This document shows positions 45,775 through 56,070 of a stretch of DNA of 64,000 nt, piece by piece. This DNA comes from Rostratula benghalensis (Eukaryota > Chordata > Aves > Charadriiformes > Rostratulidae), in assembly GCA_013399305.1 (NCBI GenBank), contig VXAI01000140.1, forward strand, positions 726,980 through 790,979. The letters run 5' to 3'. The notes below the pieces were generated by a model, which saw nothing but the letters and a program-made list of their open reading frames with translations, made no database searches and was not told the DNA's origin. Position 1 is the first letter of the stretch; each line of letters opens with the position of its first letter. The position numbers and the translations under genes were made by a program.

Positions 45775-48206
45775 GAGAGAAAAAACCCACCATGAATAAC
45801 TTGAAAATCCTGGTCATCATGTAGTGTTCCTAGAATGTCCTTACTTAAACGAAATGGGAATAGCTTGTGATTTTTAGATTCTTAGATCTGACTCTTGTAG
45901 GAGAAAGGTGAGGAAGGGATCTGTACTTGCAGCAAGCAAAAAGTTTTAATTACTTAGACCAAGAACATGTTCTGAAAAGTAAAGATTTTAGACTTAATGT
46001 GCATGGAACAAAAGGCCGTTGTGAGCTATGTATGAGAGTTGCTGAGAGTTTGTATTCTGCCCTTTTTTTCTGTGGGAGTTATTTCCTGTTGTTGACTAGA
46101 GTTCTTTATTTAGAACCACCTAGCTACTGAATGACGGCTCACTCACAAGAAGAAAAAAGTGTGATTAAAACTTGCTAAGGCTTATTTCAAGATCTCCCCA
46201 CTTCCATTTATTTAAGGGGAATCTTTGCTAAATGAAACAAATAAAAAAGTTCAAAACAACAAATACATTTCCTTCTTATGATTTTGCCCACATCAGCTGT
46301 GACAAGCCAGCAAAAACATCTTTAGAGTTTGAGGTCTTTCACCTGAACATCCCATGGAAGACAATGTTTCTTTGGCAGAAGTGCTTTGTTTTAGGTGCTT
46401 TTTTGTGGTTTGGAAACCAAACCAAGCCCATCAAATGTCAGGCCTCCCTTCTGGCTGGTAAGAATAACACACCCTGATGTTCTTGGGGGGCGGGCAGCTC
46501 TCTTTATGAACCCCACAACTAGAGTAGGAGTTGGGCACTTGCACTTTCCTGGCTGTTCAGATGAGAAGGAGTTTCCTTTGAAGGGCACTGCCAGCAAAAG
46601 GAGGTTTCTTGCCGACCTGCATGGGAACAGTATTTCTGTATATGTGGGGAGTCAAATTAGCAGCACTTTGACATCTGCTTAACTTCTTCTTTTGCTCACA
46701 TGGCAGGGGCCAAACATCTAGTTAAGAGTTAAGAAAAGTTAGCAGAAGACCAGATCAGATAGGAAAAAAAAAATAACCCGAAGGTTAACACTACTGGATC
46801 ATAGGTGTAGGTAAGCAAGCAAAGTAACTGGGGTTTATTATGACTTTCTTAGCAGGAATCACACACTAGGAGTGTGCCCTGGATGAGGATGATTAGGAGA
46901 TGCCTTCGGGCGTGAGGCAGAGCAGATGGAAGGTCAAACCTTCTTGGCTTGGCCAGCCCCTGGCTGCCAGCCCAGGGGGCCTGTTTCAGCCCAGCTATTG
47001 AAAACAGGCTGGTGAAGTACCCAGCTGGTGGCTGCTCTCACGGGCAGGTTGTGGAATGAGACTGATGGCTCAAGACAGCCATTCGCATCTTCCCTTCTAC
47101 AGATAAAAGCCAGAGAAGCCATTTTGTAAAGCTGAATCTCTGCAAGAAAGTGGATGTCTCTGTGATAGAGAGGGGGTTTGGGAGCCTTCTGCCTGTTTCT
47201 TAGTGCTGGGAAGTCTGTGGTCAAGAGAAGCAGCAGGGAGACCCTCAGTGATATTCCTTGTGGTATTTTCTTCTGCTGCTCTCCAGCGATCAAACCAGAG
47301 AGCACCCTGGACTCAACAGCAGCAATAGGGATCCATCTCTTCCTCCTTGTTTCTGGGTCTACAGAAGTAGACCCTTGGCTTCTTTCCCTCTGTATTCCAA
47401 TCATGTTTCTTCTTAGCTCTTCGACCAAGGCTAAAATTAAAAATAAGAGAGAATTATTACCGTTTGAAAGAGCTGCTTATGGCTCAGAAAGTCACTGCTG
47501 GCTTTAGGGAGCAGAATGCCACAAGCATCTTCTGCTTCCCAAGCTCCAGGTCATCCTGCCCACAACGTATCTTCTTGTCATCCTGCCCCTGCCCTCGCCC
47601 CCCATGCAAATTCTGACACAGAGATGGGGGTGACCGGGCAGGAGAGCAGCCTCTCCCCTCTTCCAGAGCCCCTGCCACATTCCAAGAACATTATCACCCC
47701 AAAGCCACAATGAGAGGAAGAAACTAACGCCTAAGAGGTGTGAAAGGAAGGCAAAGATGGACCCTGATGATAAATAGTGGATTCTCAGCTTTTTTCTTTG
47801 TCCTGGTGATAGATTCTAAAAAGGGTGTGGGTTTGCAGTCATTTAGCGTTTCATCTTTGCTAGGGAATACTAATTAGGTGTAAACCTCTTTTAGCCTTTG
47901 GCTAATGGTCACTACAAATGAACAGCTTCCTTGAAAGCAAGAGAACATAAAAAAGGTTAGAGGATAACCTACATTAACTGGTGCACTTCCCTTTTTCTTT
48001 GGGAAGCTAAAATGCCTTTCTGACCATTACAGGGGCGGTTTTAGGTAGAGTTAAGAAATACATACTTCACCCACAGTCTGTTTACCTGCATGTACAGTAT
48101 GAGCTTTTGCTGACTCTTAGCTGTGCTGGCGGGAGGGAACGCAGAGAGGCAAAATGAATCATTACCACAGGCACAGTCAGGAAAAGCATCTGATGTACTC
48201 ATTCAC

Positions 48207-48579
48207 TTTTGTTTGGTTGGTTGTTGGGGGTTTTTTTGTTTGGGTTTTTTTTTTAGTCATCTCTTCTTTGCACATAATCTAAGAAATCACACATTTTAAA
48301 AAGGGTTAAAACAGAAAGACTTGTGCATTCACTGCGTTGACTCAATGAGTTTGGTTCTGTATGATCTTCATTTATTTGTATTGGAACAGAATGGCAGTGG
48401 GAGTTTATGCTACATTTGATGTTCTTGTGCTAGGTTATTTGCCAGCTCTCACCCTCCCCCCCCTTCTAAATTTGGCCCTACAGATCCAACTTCTGTTTTA
48501 TAGGGGTTTGTTGGTTGTGGGTTGGTTTTGTTTCTTTTCGTTTGTTTTGGGTTTGTTGTTTGTTTTTTTTTTTTTTTTA
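48207..48579. repeat. Two G/T-rich simple tracts
   Basis: Tracts at 48,207-48,254 (TTTTGTTTGGTTGGTTGTTG...) and 48,502-48,579 (GGGGTTTGTTGGTTGTGGGT... ending in a long T run) flank ordinary sequence. Both are of the same composition as the tract at 45,120. Confidence 0.8.
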
Positions 48580-51153
48580 TTTTTGAAAGAAGTGGTGTAA
48601 ATCATTCATTGTTTATTTAAAATTAGACCCTCAGAAACTTGTGTCTCTCTGAAAAGAGCACAGATAATTGTGGTCTGTAAAGAATTTTGCACCTGGGACA
48701 GTCAGAGGAAGGATTTATTGTTGCAAATTTGAATTACCTTGAAAATGCCTCTCTTACTTGGTAGGTATTCCTTGAACCTAGTGGCTCTAAGAAGCTGCAG
48801 AAACTAGTTTTAAACAAGATGTCCAAGTCCCCCAAACGGTACATGAGCATGAATGTGCTCTTACAGGTTGTATTCCAGACAGCAAAAGCAGCTAGAAGTG
48901 GGTACGTTCATCTGGGTGTCGATGTATTAGCTTATGTTTTTCTGTAAATAAGGACAGAATTAGTGTTTTCCTGGGTAATGCATCTGAACACGAACACATT
49001 AAACTCCAGAGACATAGTTTTAGTGCTGTATATCGTATTGTAATGCTATATAACACCCTTCATCGGTACTGCAACCACAGCACCAGTTTGATTTTGCCCT
49101 CCCAGTCTCAAACATATGGCTATGGTGGTACCATTCTTTAACGTGACAAATCTGAGCAGGACCATCCACTTCTAGAAGCTTCCAGTCAACCTGCTGGTGG
49201 CCCCATTTGGTCTGTTGAGCTCAGCAGCATTAAACAGTGCTAAAAGTATTCAAACTGCCTGGGTAGTCAGGCCTCTTCCAGGTTCCAAGAGTGCTTCAGA
49301 AGAGAAACATATAGCTCAAGAAATACATGGCTCCATGTGGAGCTCTGCTGGAGCAGCTTTGCTTCAGAAGAAGTTTGTGATACGTGCATCAGATGGGTTG
49401 AGCAAGTTGCTCTCCTCTGGTGACCCAGGAGTAGGTAGCACATCAGCATGAGGGAGATGATGGCCTCCTTTGTATGGAAGCACACATGTGTAGCTCGTGT
49501 GTTTGATAGCCCCAGTGGTGTTAAGATTTTCAGGCTCGTGTTGGGTTTCTGCTCAGGACTAGTGGGTGGCCGAAGTCTTCTGGCTTGATTGCAGTAACGT
49601 CTGTTTACACCAGTGGTTAATTAGGCCTGAAGACTGGCCACCTCTCTGTATTTTTCCCCATGGTTTCTGTGTTTTTTCTTTATGAAAAGTATTCTCTCCT
49701 CAGCTGTAAAGCAGGGCCTTTGGGTTTATTTGCAGATATATTTTTTTTCCCTCCTGAACCACTGGCCCCAGCATGAGATGAATATCAGGACATCAGCATC
49801 ACCTCTCTTCAAAAGTAACCCAGTGTTCCAGAAAAGAATGACTTGTGCTTTTGACAGAAACTGCAGAATAAGCACTGAAAGGGAGAGAAAAGCAGCCTAA
49901 CATTGTTTAAAACTCAACTCAATGCAAGGTACAATCCACCATGTTTTGAGAAGCCAGACTGGAAAGGGGAGGCACTTTTAGGAGCCTGTGGTGCTGTACA
50001 GATGGCGTTGGCGTGAACAGTCTAACCTGGGTCAAAAATGAAGCACATCTCGCAGGTGATACAGCCTGAATGGGATTTGGAAAAGAGCACCCATGTTTCT
50101 GAACAAGCAAAAGATGTGAGCAGGTAGGATTCGATGATGTACAGCGATGGGAGGCAGCCCCAGCCGCTGTCAGGGGACAGAATGTTTCAGCTGGAGCCAG
50201 AATGATGCACACCAGCAGTCTCCAGAGGACTGGGAGTGCACAGGGAATTACAGAGGGAGAGAGTCATCTCCCTGCATGAGGAATGCAGCAAAACCTCCTC
50301 TGACTAAGGCAGCTAATGCACATGGCATTCTTTTTTCTTTCCTGATAATCCTGTTCTCTAATATTTCCTTAAAAATTTAATATGTGAAGGGTAGCCCTTT
50401 TGAAAAGCATCTAAATCACCCAGTCTTACTTTCAGATGGAACCTTGCCACCCTGTCCTTGACATGCATGGGGAATTTTTACTGGGTGTGAATATTTAAAA
50501 GCTAACATGGAGTTAAGGATGGGGGGGAGTTGCATATTTTTTTTTCTTAATTACTTAATGAATTTACCATGTGGCACAACCCTTGGTACTGCCAAGCAAC
50601 AGCTTTCTATTACTAGACTGTATGGGCCCAATCCTGCATTACTGAAGCCAAAAGCAGTATTTGGGAACAGACGTTGGCATCGAAATCTGTAGGAAGGCTT
50701 AGAATAACTGTACAAAAGGGGTTAGTTGCACTCAGAATATTGATTCATGAGCTCTATGGTTTTTTGCATCTCTGTTCATTTTACCCAAGTAAGATCAACT
50801 GCCCAACTGGACGTATAATATATGATACTGCAGTAGAACTAAGGCTGCATTTGGTCATACTAATTAATTAAACTGATTTCTCCTGTAGATTTTTTTTTTC
50901 CTAGAGAACTAACAGAGAATGATAATTAAGCATATTATGCATTCTAGGGAACAGTGTTTCTCCTACTGCCACAAAAACATTAAAGGAGAAAAACGTGAAC
51001 TACAGTAGAAAATGAAGGGGGGGGGGAGAAAAAGAGCTAAAATCAGAGTGAGAAAGGGGGAGGAGTGTGCGTTCCTTCAGTTTTAACTGATTCCTCTGTG
51101 CCTTGAGATGTGTGGGGGCAGCCTTGCTACAGTGCAAGAGTTGCACCAGCTTC

Positions 51154-51172
51154 AAAAAAAAAAAAAAAAAAA
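51154..51172. repeat. Poly-A run
   Basis: Nineteen adenines. There is no recognisable processed-pseudogene or SINE body upstream, so I treat it as a plain homopolymer. Confidence 0.9.
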
Positions 51173-52135
51173 GGCAAGCAAGCAATGCACGCCACACCCC
51201 AAGTTTGTTTGGTTTTCTTTTTGGTGGGCTTGCTTTTATTTGTGTCTGAGCCCTGTGAAGAAGAAGAATACTGCTCCAGAAGGTCAATATTGCCCCCTGA
51301 GCTGGCCTGAACAGAGATGGCATGAGTTTTTAGGGGTGTTTAATCACAGCTTTGCTTGTAGCCTGCTTGCTTCTTGCCTGTGAAACCTACTGTGCTTGGC
51401 GGGGGGCGTTGCTCGAGTGGAAGGAGCATCCTTGGCTGGAGAGGGCCATCCTTGGCCCTTTGTTTCGTTTCTCCCAAGTTATTGGGACTGACGGGGTCTT
51501 TCTTTGCAAAAGGTAGTCTGCTCTAGGGGCAGTGTTAGGTATTTGCCTGTCAGCTCCTGCATGCACTGAAGCCAAGAAAAAAATCCAGTGAGAAAATGGA
51601 GATGTGGCATTGTACCTGATGAAATCTCACAGTATTAGCGTGTACTGCAATTAGAAAGAAAAAAGGCAAGGATGCAATTAGAAATGTAGGAAGCAGTTCA
51701 CTGCCTCTCTTACTTTTTTTTGAGAAACGTGAGGGATGCTTATGTTCCAGCACACCAAACGTTGCTGCTCTCTCCTAATTAGCACACATGCTGATAGACA
51801 GAAGACTGCCTGGCGGTCCATAATATTTCTAATGAATTGCCTTATGAATCTGGTATCTGTTTCCCCCTCCCAATCTTTGATTTCTGTTTGTTTGTGTGTT
51901 TATCTTTAACATAGGGAGCAGTTTTGAATGATCTGCATGAGCTCTGGCCTCAACCAGGCAAGCTTTGACCATCCTTGCTCAAAGACAAGGCTGCACTTGG
52001 CGATGCCTGTGGCCCATGTCAAGTCAATACCACTGCAGGAAAAAAATTCGGTTTGGTTCCTTCACTTTTTAGCATGTCATCTTCACGTGTGAGCAGTTTG
52101 AGGCTGTGTGTCAAGACTATGACTGCATGATTAGA

Positions 52136-52688
52136 ATCACCGAATCACAGAATGGTTCGGGTTCAAAGGAACTTTAAAGGTCATCTAGTTCTCACTCCCT
52201 GCCCTGGGCAGGGACACCTCCCACCAGACCAGGTTGCTCAAAGCCCCATCCAACCTGGCCTTGAACCCCTCCAGGGATGGGGCAGCCACAGCTTCTCTGG
52301 GAAACCTGAGCCAGGGTCTGACCCCCCTCACAGCAAAGAATTTCTTCCTAATGTCTTCTCTAAATCTCCCCTCTTACAGTTTTAAACCATTAGCCCTCAT
52401 CCTATGGCTTCCCTCCCTGATCGAGAGTCCCTCCTCAGCTTTTCTGGAGCCCCTTTAGAGACTGGAAGGGGCTCTAAAGTCTCCCTGGTGCCTTCTCTTC
52501 TCCAAGCTGAACACCCCCAGCTCTTTCACCCTGTCCTCGCAGCAGAGGGGCTCCAGCCCTTGCTTCTCTGGCTCCTCTCCAACAGGTCCATGTCCTTCCT
52601 CTGCTGAGGACTCCAGACCTGGATGTAGTGCTCCAGGTGGGGTCTTCCCAGAGCAGAGCAAAGGGGCAGAATCCCCTCCCTAATGGCC
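52136..52688 (-). mobile_element. CR1 LINE 3' part, minus strand (longest of its subfamily here)
   Basis: About 550 bases of antisense CR1: AATCACCGAATCACAGAATG, GGCAGGGACACCTCCCACC, ACCAGGTTGCTCAAAGCCCC, GATGGGGCAGCCACAGCTTC, CTGATCGAGAGTCCCTCCTC, GCTGAACACCCCCAGCTC, GGTCCATGTCCTTCCTCTG and GTGCTCCAGGTGGGGTCTTC, ending in AAGGGGCAGAATCCCCTCCC. The ORF2 tail is broken by frameshifts. It resembles the 62.8-kb copy closely in the shared part. Confidence 0.96.
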
Positions 52689-54110
52689 TCCCACTAATCA
52701 CATCAGTACTACTGTCACTCGTGAAGCCCTTGTGTGCCCTGTTTCAATATGGGGATGCATTTTGGGTGGCTTCTCCTGGCAGCCACATAGACTTTTCCCC
52801 TGACTCCTCCAAGCTCTGTAAGCTTCTTGACATGCTTCCTACTGCACTGCAGCCTTTCATGGCTGGGTTGCAAGGCTGTTTCTCTGTGCTTACCAACATG
52901 TTCAGGCAAAACTGTGTTCAGAACCTTGCAGACACCTTCTGGTCAGATTGCTCTGGAGCTTGCAGAGTGGAGTTCCTTGGCTGGAAAGGTCTCATTAAAT
53001 CAGGCAGGAAGATTACTGGCCTCACCTCATCCCGCCACGATGGAGCCTCTGCTGTATGCGAAGTGTAGGAAGGAGCCCCACTCCTATTGATTGGTATTGT
53101 GACCTATGCTCGGTGGAGAGTGCTTCTGAGTGTGGATGCAGGTTGTACTAGTTGTCTGGAGGAACAATCTGAGTTGCAGCGTGACTGTAAGCTCCTGCCA
53201 AGAAAGGCCCAGGGGAGTTACAGTAGGAAACAGAAGGGGCGGCAAGTTTTCTTTTTGTGCTGGTGTAAAAGTCAGAAGCCTTCAAAAGTCAGAATGCAGG
53301 GTCAGGCTGGGTATAACATGGCAAGATTGGGGCTGTGGATATTGTCCTGGAGCTCAGCTGCTTATTTAGCACATGTTTGTGGTTATGCCTACGGTGCGGG
53401 CGATAGCGTGCACACACCCAGGCGCCAGGGACTGTAAACCTGCTGTGGACTTTGAGCCCCAGAAGGCAGGCACTGCTGGGCCAGCTGCATCCACAGTGCT
53501 GTTGTGCAAGGCCAGACCGTACTGTGAAGGAGGGCAGGACGAGGCCCTGAAATCTGGTGGATCTGGCACGCAAAACACCCCACCAAACTCAGTTGAAAAA
53601 TGTACAAATACTCTGACTTCTAAGTAGTCTGAAGCCCGCCATATGGTACCACTCCACCCTTGCTGTAAAGAAAATTAAGCTTTTTTTTTTGTATGTAATG
53701 ATTTATTATCATTATTGTTATTATTATTATGACTTTTGTAATTTCAAGAAGGGGCTTATTTTCCCAAGTAGAAGGACCAAATTTCAGTGCTGGAAAGGAT
53801 GCAGCCAGGAGAAATTCTGGTTATCATTTTTGCCAGCTCCTAAGCAATTCACAAGTCACTCATCAACATTTCGGTAAACAGTTACCAATTACTTTGCAGA
53901 TGTGGTTTGGGGCTACCTCTGCGTTGCAGGCAGAGGATGAGAGAGTTTGGATCTCCTCAAAGGAATGGCTGACAGCTCAGGCGGAGCAGGAAAGGTGTGC
54001 TGAGGCCTCCAGAACTGCAAAGTCAGAATTCCAGTTTTTAGGTCTTTCTTCCTGTTTTAGTGTCTTTAGCGGAGTATTACATGAAATACCAGTCTTCATG
54101 TTAAACTCTG
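52689..54110. other. Non-coding DNA
   Basis: No exon or repeat family is recognised. Overlapping short frames on both strands at 53,289-53,627 indicate base composition, not coding. A TTA-type microsatellite lies at 53,701-53,731, preceded by a T run at 53,681-53,690. Confidence 0.6.
53701..53731. repeat. (ATT)n microsatellite
   Basis: Imperfect ATT/TTA repeat of about ten units (ATTTATTATCATTATTGTTA and on). Confidence 0.85.
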
Positions 54111-54559
54111 ATTAGGTGGGGTCTTTTCAATTTTAAGAATCCATAAAATAATCACTTTGCTCTCCTGTTTAATCAGGTCCACTATTTTAATTGGTGGGGT
54201 TTTTTTTCTATGTGGATTTTTGGTAGATAATTTTTCCACTTTAACAAAATCTTTCATCTTTAAGTATCTTTCTTTTCCTTCTCTGCTAGCTGAAAATGGA
54301 ACTTAATTTCTAACAAGACCATCAGCTTGATTGATTGCAAATCATTACAGACCATTTTGAGCATAATACCTAAATGAGTCGTGATATTAATGACTAATAA
54401 TCGCCTTTATGTTCGGTCTTAAAGCTTTATCCTCCAGAAGTACAACCGGTTTAGTGAAACATGAAAGGCTGGAATGATGAGAGATGCTGCTGGGGCTGCA
54501 GCCGAAATCGTAAGGTGTTTGAATCCCATTTCGAAATACAATAATTGAGGGAACTTAAA
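54111..54559. promoter_or_regulatory. Promoter-proximal candidate regulatory block
   Basis: Directly upstream of the CpG island lies a repeat-free A+T-rich block with homeodomain-type words: TGATTGAT (54,328-54,335, a PBX/HOX-type core) overlapping ATTGCAAAT (54,334-54,342, octamer/C/EBP-like), then GATATTAATGACTAATAATC (54,383-54,402). Its position and unusual motif density suggest a proximal enhancer of the CpG-island gene. This is inference from motifs and position. Confidence 0.4.
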
Positions 54560-55130
54560 ATAATCGCCGCCTTTTCACATAGCGCCTGGTGTCGCGCTCT
54601 CTCCCCCCTCCCCCCCCATCGGCCAAGTCTTCGTGCGTTCGAACATCTCCGTTTGGCCTCATTTTTGTGCTTCGGTGGTAGGGCCCAAATTAGCAGTGAG
54701 CATCCCACAGAAGGGGGGGTGGCCGCCGCCTCCCTCGCCTCCCAGGTGGGCTGCCGGGGCGGGGGGCGACCGGCCGGCCCCGCTCCGCTCCGCTATACCC
54801 GCCTCACCGGCGATGGACACGACACCAGGACGAGCCCCGGGGGGGGAGCAGGGCTGTCCAGGGACAGCCGAGCCCCGTCCCCCGGCCGGATAGCAGGGAT
54901 ATTTGTCATATTTGCGGTCGGGGCGCCTTGGCCACTCGCCTTTTGTCCCGACGCGCGGCCCGGGGAACATCCGCCCCCCCCACACACACACACACGCACC
55001 ACCGCAGTGGCGGCGGGCGCTGCGCTGCTCCCCCTTCTTCCTCCCCTTCCTCCCCCCCGCGGGGGCAGAGGCACGCGTGGGCAGCGCGGGGAAAGGAGGA
55101 GGAGGAGGAGGGACAGGGCGAGGGGAGGAA

Positions 55131-55144
55131 GGCGGGGGCGGGGC
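55131..55144 (+). promoter_or_regulatory. GC box (Sp1/KLF-type)
   Basis: GGCGGGGGCGGGGC is a strong consensus-like GC box, about 115-130 bases upstream of the TATA-like word at 55,258. This fits a core promoter in this part of the island. Confidence 0.6.
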
Positions 55145-55257
55145 TTTGACGAGGAGCTCGCCGGAGCCGCCCCTGTCGTCAGTGCTGGCGGCAAGTGCTG
55201 GGAGCGGGGTTGGTGCCGCCTCCTGCTCCTTCTCCTCCCTCTCCTCCTCCTCCATTG

Positions 55258-55263
55258 TATAAT
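55258..55263 (+). promoter_or_regulatory. TATA-like element
   Basis: TATAAT stands out in otherwise very GC-rich sequence. If used, transcription would start around 55,285-55,295 at GCCAGAGCGG. A second TTAAAT word lies at 55,300-55,305. Most CpG-island promoters have no TATA box and dispersed starts, so this is tentative. Confidence 0.3.
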
Positions 55264-55391
55264 GCTGCGTGATCGCAGCCGCCGAGCCAGAGCGGAGGCT
55301 TAAATCCTCACGCCGCCTGCGCCTGCCTCCTCCTCTTCCTCCTCCTCCGCATCCCACCCGGCCCCTCCCCGGAGCGGCGCGGGAGCGACAT

Positions 55392-55406
55392 ATGGAGCTG
55401 CTCTAG
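55392..55406 (+). other. Short upstream ORF in the putative leader
   Basis: ATG GAG CTG CTC TAG encodes MELL and stops. Upstream ORFs of this size often reduce or gate translation of the main frame. It matters only if transcription starts upstream of 55,392. Confidence 0.35.
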
Positions 55407-55457
55407 GGCGAGAGTTTGCGACCTTCCTCCACCTCCCCATCCCCGCCGATCTCCTCT

Positions 55458-55466
55458 ATGCATTAG
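55458..55466 (+). other. Minimal upstream ORF in the putative leader
   Basis: ATG CAT TAG is a two-codon ORF 22 bases before the splice junction. Functional effect unknown. Confidence 0.3.
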
Positions 55467-55488
55467 TTCTCAGGTGGAGCTGCATGTG

Positions 55489-55494
55489 GTGAGT
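55489..55494 (+). other. Candidate splice donor
   Basis: GTGAGT preceded by TG matches the vertebrate 5' splice-site consensus well at six intron bases. It is the best donor in the island. Others are CAG|GTGGGC (54,746) and CAG|GTGCGT (55,769), which might serve alternative first exons. Confidence 0.5.
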
Positions 55495-55796
55495 GGGGCT
55501 GGGGGGGAAAACAGGGACCGCGACACCCCCCGCTTCCCGGCTTTGCGAGTCATCGGGGCTTTATCTTTATCTTGAAATTTATGACCGGGCAGAGGAGCTC
55601 CGGGCGGGTCTCCTCCTCCTCCGCCGCCCTTCTCCCCTCCCTGGGGGGGTTGGCGAGGGGGGATCGTGCTGAGATGAGCATGGGAGGGGGAGCGGTGGAG
55701 TTGGTCTTAAAATACCTCTTCCCCCCGACTCCCTCCCGTCGATGCACGGAGCTCCCGGGCAGAAGCAGGTGCGTGCGTGTAAGTTGGAATATAGGG

Positions 55797-56011
55797 NNNN
55801 NNNNNNNNNNNNNNNNNNNNNNNNNNNNNNNNNNNNNNNNNNNNNNNNNNNNNNNNNNNNNNNNNNNNNNNNNNNNNNNNNNNNNNNNNNNNNNNNNNNN
55901 NNNNNNNNNNNNNNNNNNNNNNNNNNNNNNNNNNNNNNNNNNNNNNNNNNNNNNNNNNNNNNNNNNNNNNNNNNNNNNNNNNNNNNNNNNNNNNNNNNNN
56001 NNNNNNNNNNN
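55797..56011. other. Assembly gap (215 N)
   Basis: All bases are N. The gap sits inside the CpG island, where GC-rich sequence commonly fails in assembly. Its true length may differ, and it could hide part of an alternative first exon or an additional start site. Any reading frame crossing it is an artefact. Confidence 1.
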
Positions 56012-56070
56012 CCCTCCCCGCGCCACCCAGTCTTCCCAGCCAGAGCAGGGAGTTCAGGCTATCCCTGAAA

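Larger units (their letters stand above)
44721..52135. other. Non-coding DNA, G/T-rich patches, no gene recognised
   Basis: A 7.4-kb stretch without recognisable exon or transposon. It contains G/T-rich patches (45,120-45,183; 48,207-48,254; 48,502-48,579), a G-quadruplex-type motif (45,754-45,774), a poly-G run near 51,016-51,026 and a poly-A run at 51,154-51,172. Motif-dense A+T-rich segments near 50,800-50,960 and 51,540-51,870 might be conserved regulatory DNA. Confidence 0.6.
55290..55488 (+). other. Putative first exon (mostly 5' untranslated) of an unidentified gene
   Basis: The sequence between the TATA-like word and the donor at 55,489 reads like a vertebrate 5' leader: pyrimidine-rich start (CTGCCTCCTCCTCTTCCTCC), two very short upstream ORFs, and an ATG at 55,484-55,486 only two bases before the splice junction. 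The 5' end is not defined by sequence and could lie anywhere in the island. I do not recognise the gene. The large repeat-poor flanks with enhancer-like blocks would fit a developmental regulator with a long first intron, but this is a guess from context. Confidence 0.45.
54560..56070. promoter_or_regulatory. CpG island promoter
   Basis: G+C and CpG content rise sharply at about 54,570 and fall again after about 56,070, in contrast to CpG-poor DNA on both sides. It contains Sp1-type GC boxes (for example around 54,756-54,764 and 55,131-55,144), GGA/CCT-rich tracts, a CA repeat at 54,979-54,994 and a 215-base gap. CpG islands of this size mark promoters of housekeeping and developmental genes in vertebrates. 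Sense is inferred as plus from the splice donor at 55,489, but divergent transcription is possible. The large open frames across it on both strands are a by-product of few stop codons in GC-rich DNA. Confidence 0.85.

Noticed and set aside
54545..55357. 252-codon plus-strand and 232-codon minus-strand frames over the CpG island
   Set aside because: Both strands are open together because GC-rich DNA has few stop codons. The products are low-complexity (Gly/Pro/Arg/Ser runs) and have no domain.
55290..55488. Naming the CpG-island gene
   Set aside because: No coding sequence is visible and the leader was not recognised. Any name would be a guess.
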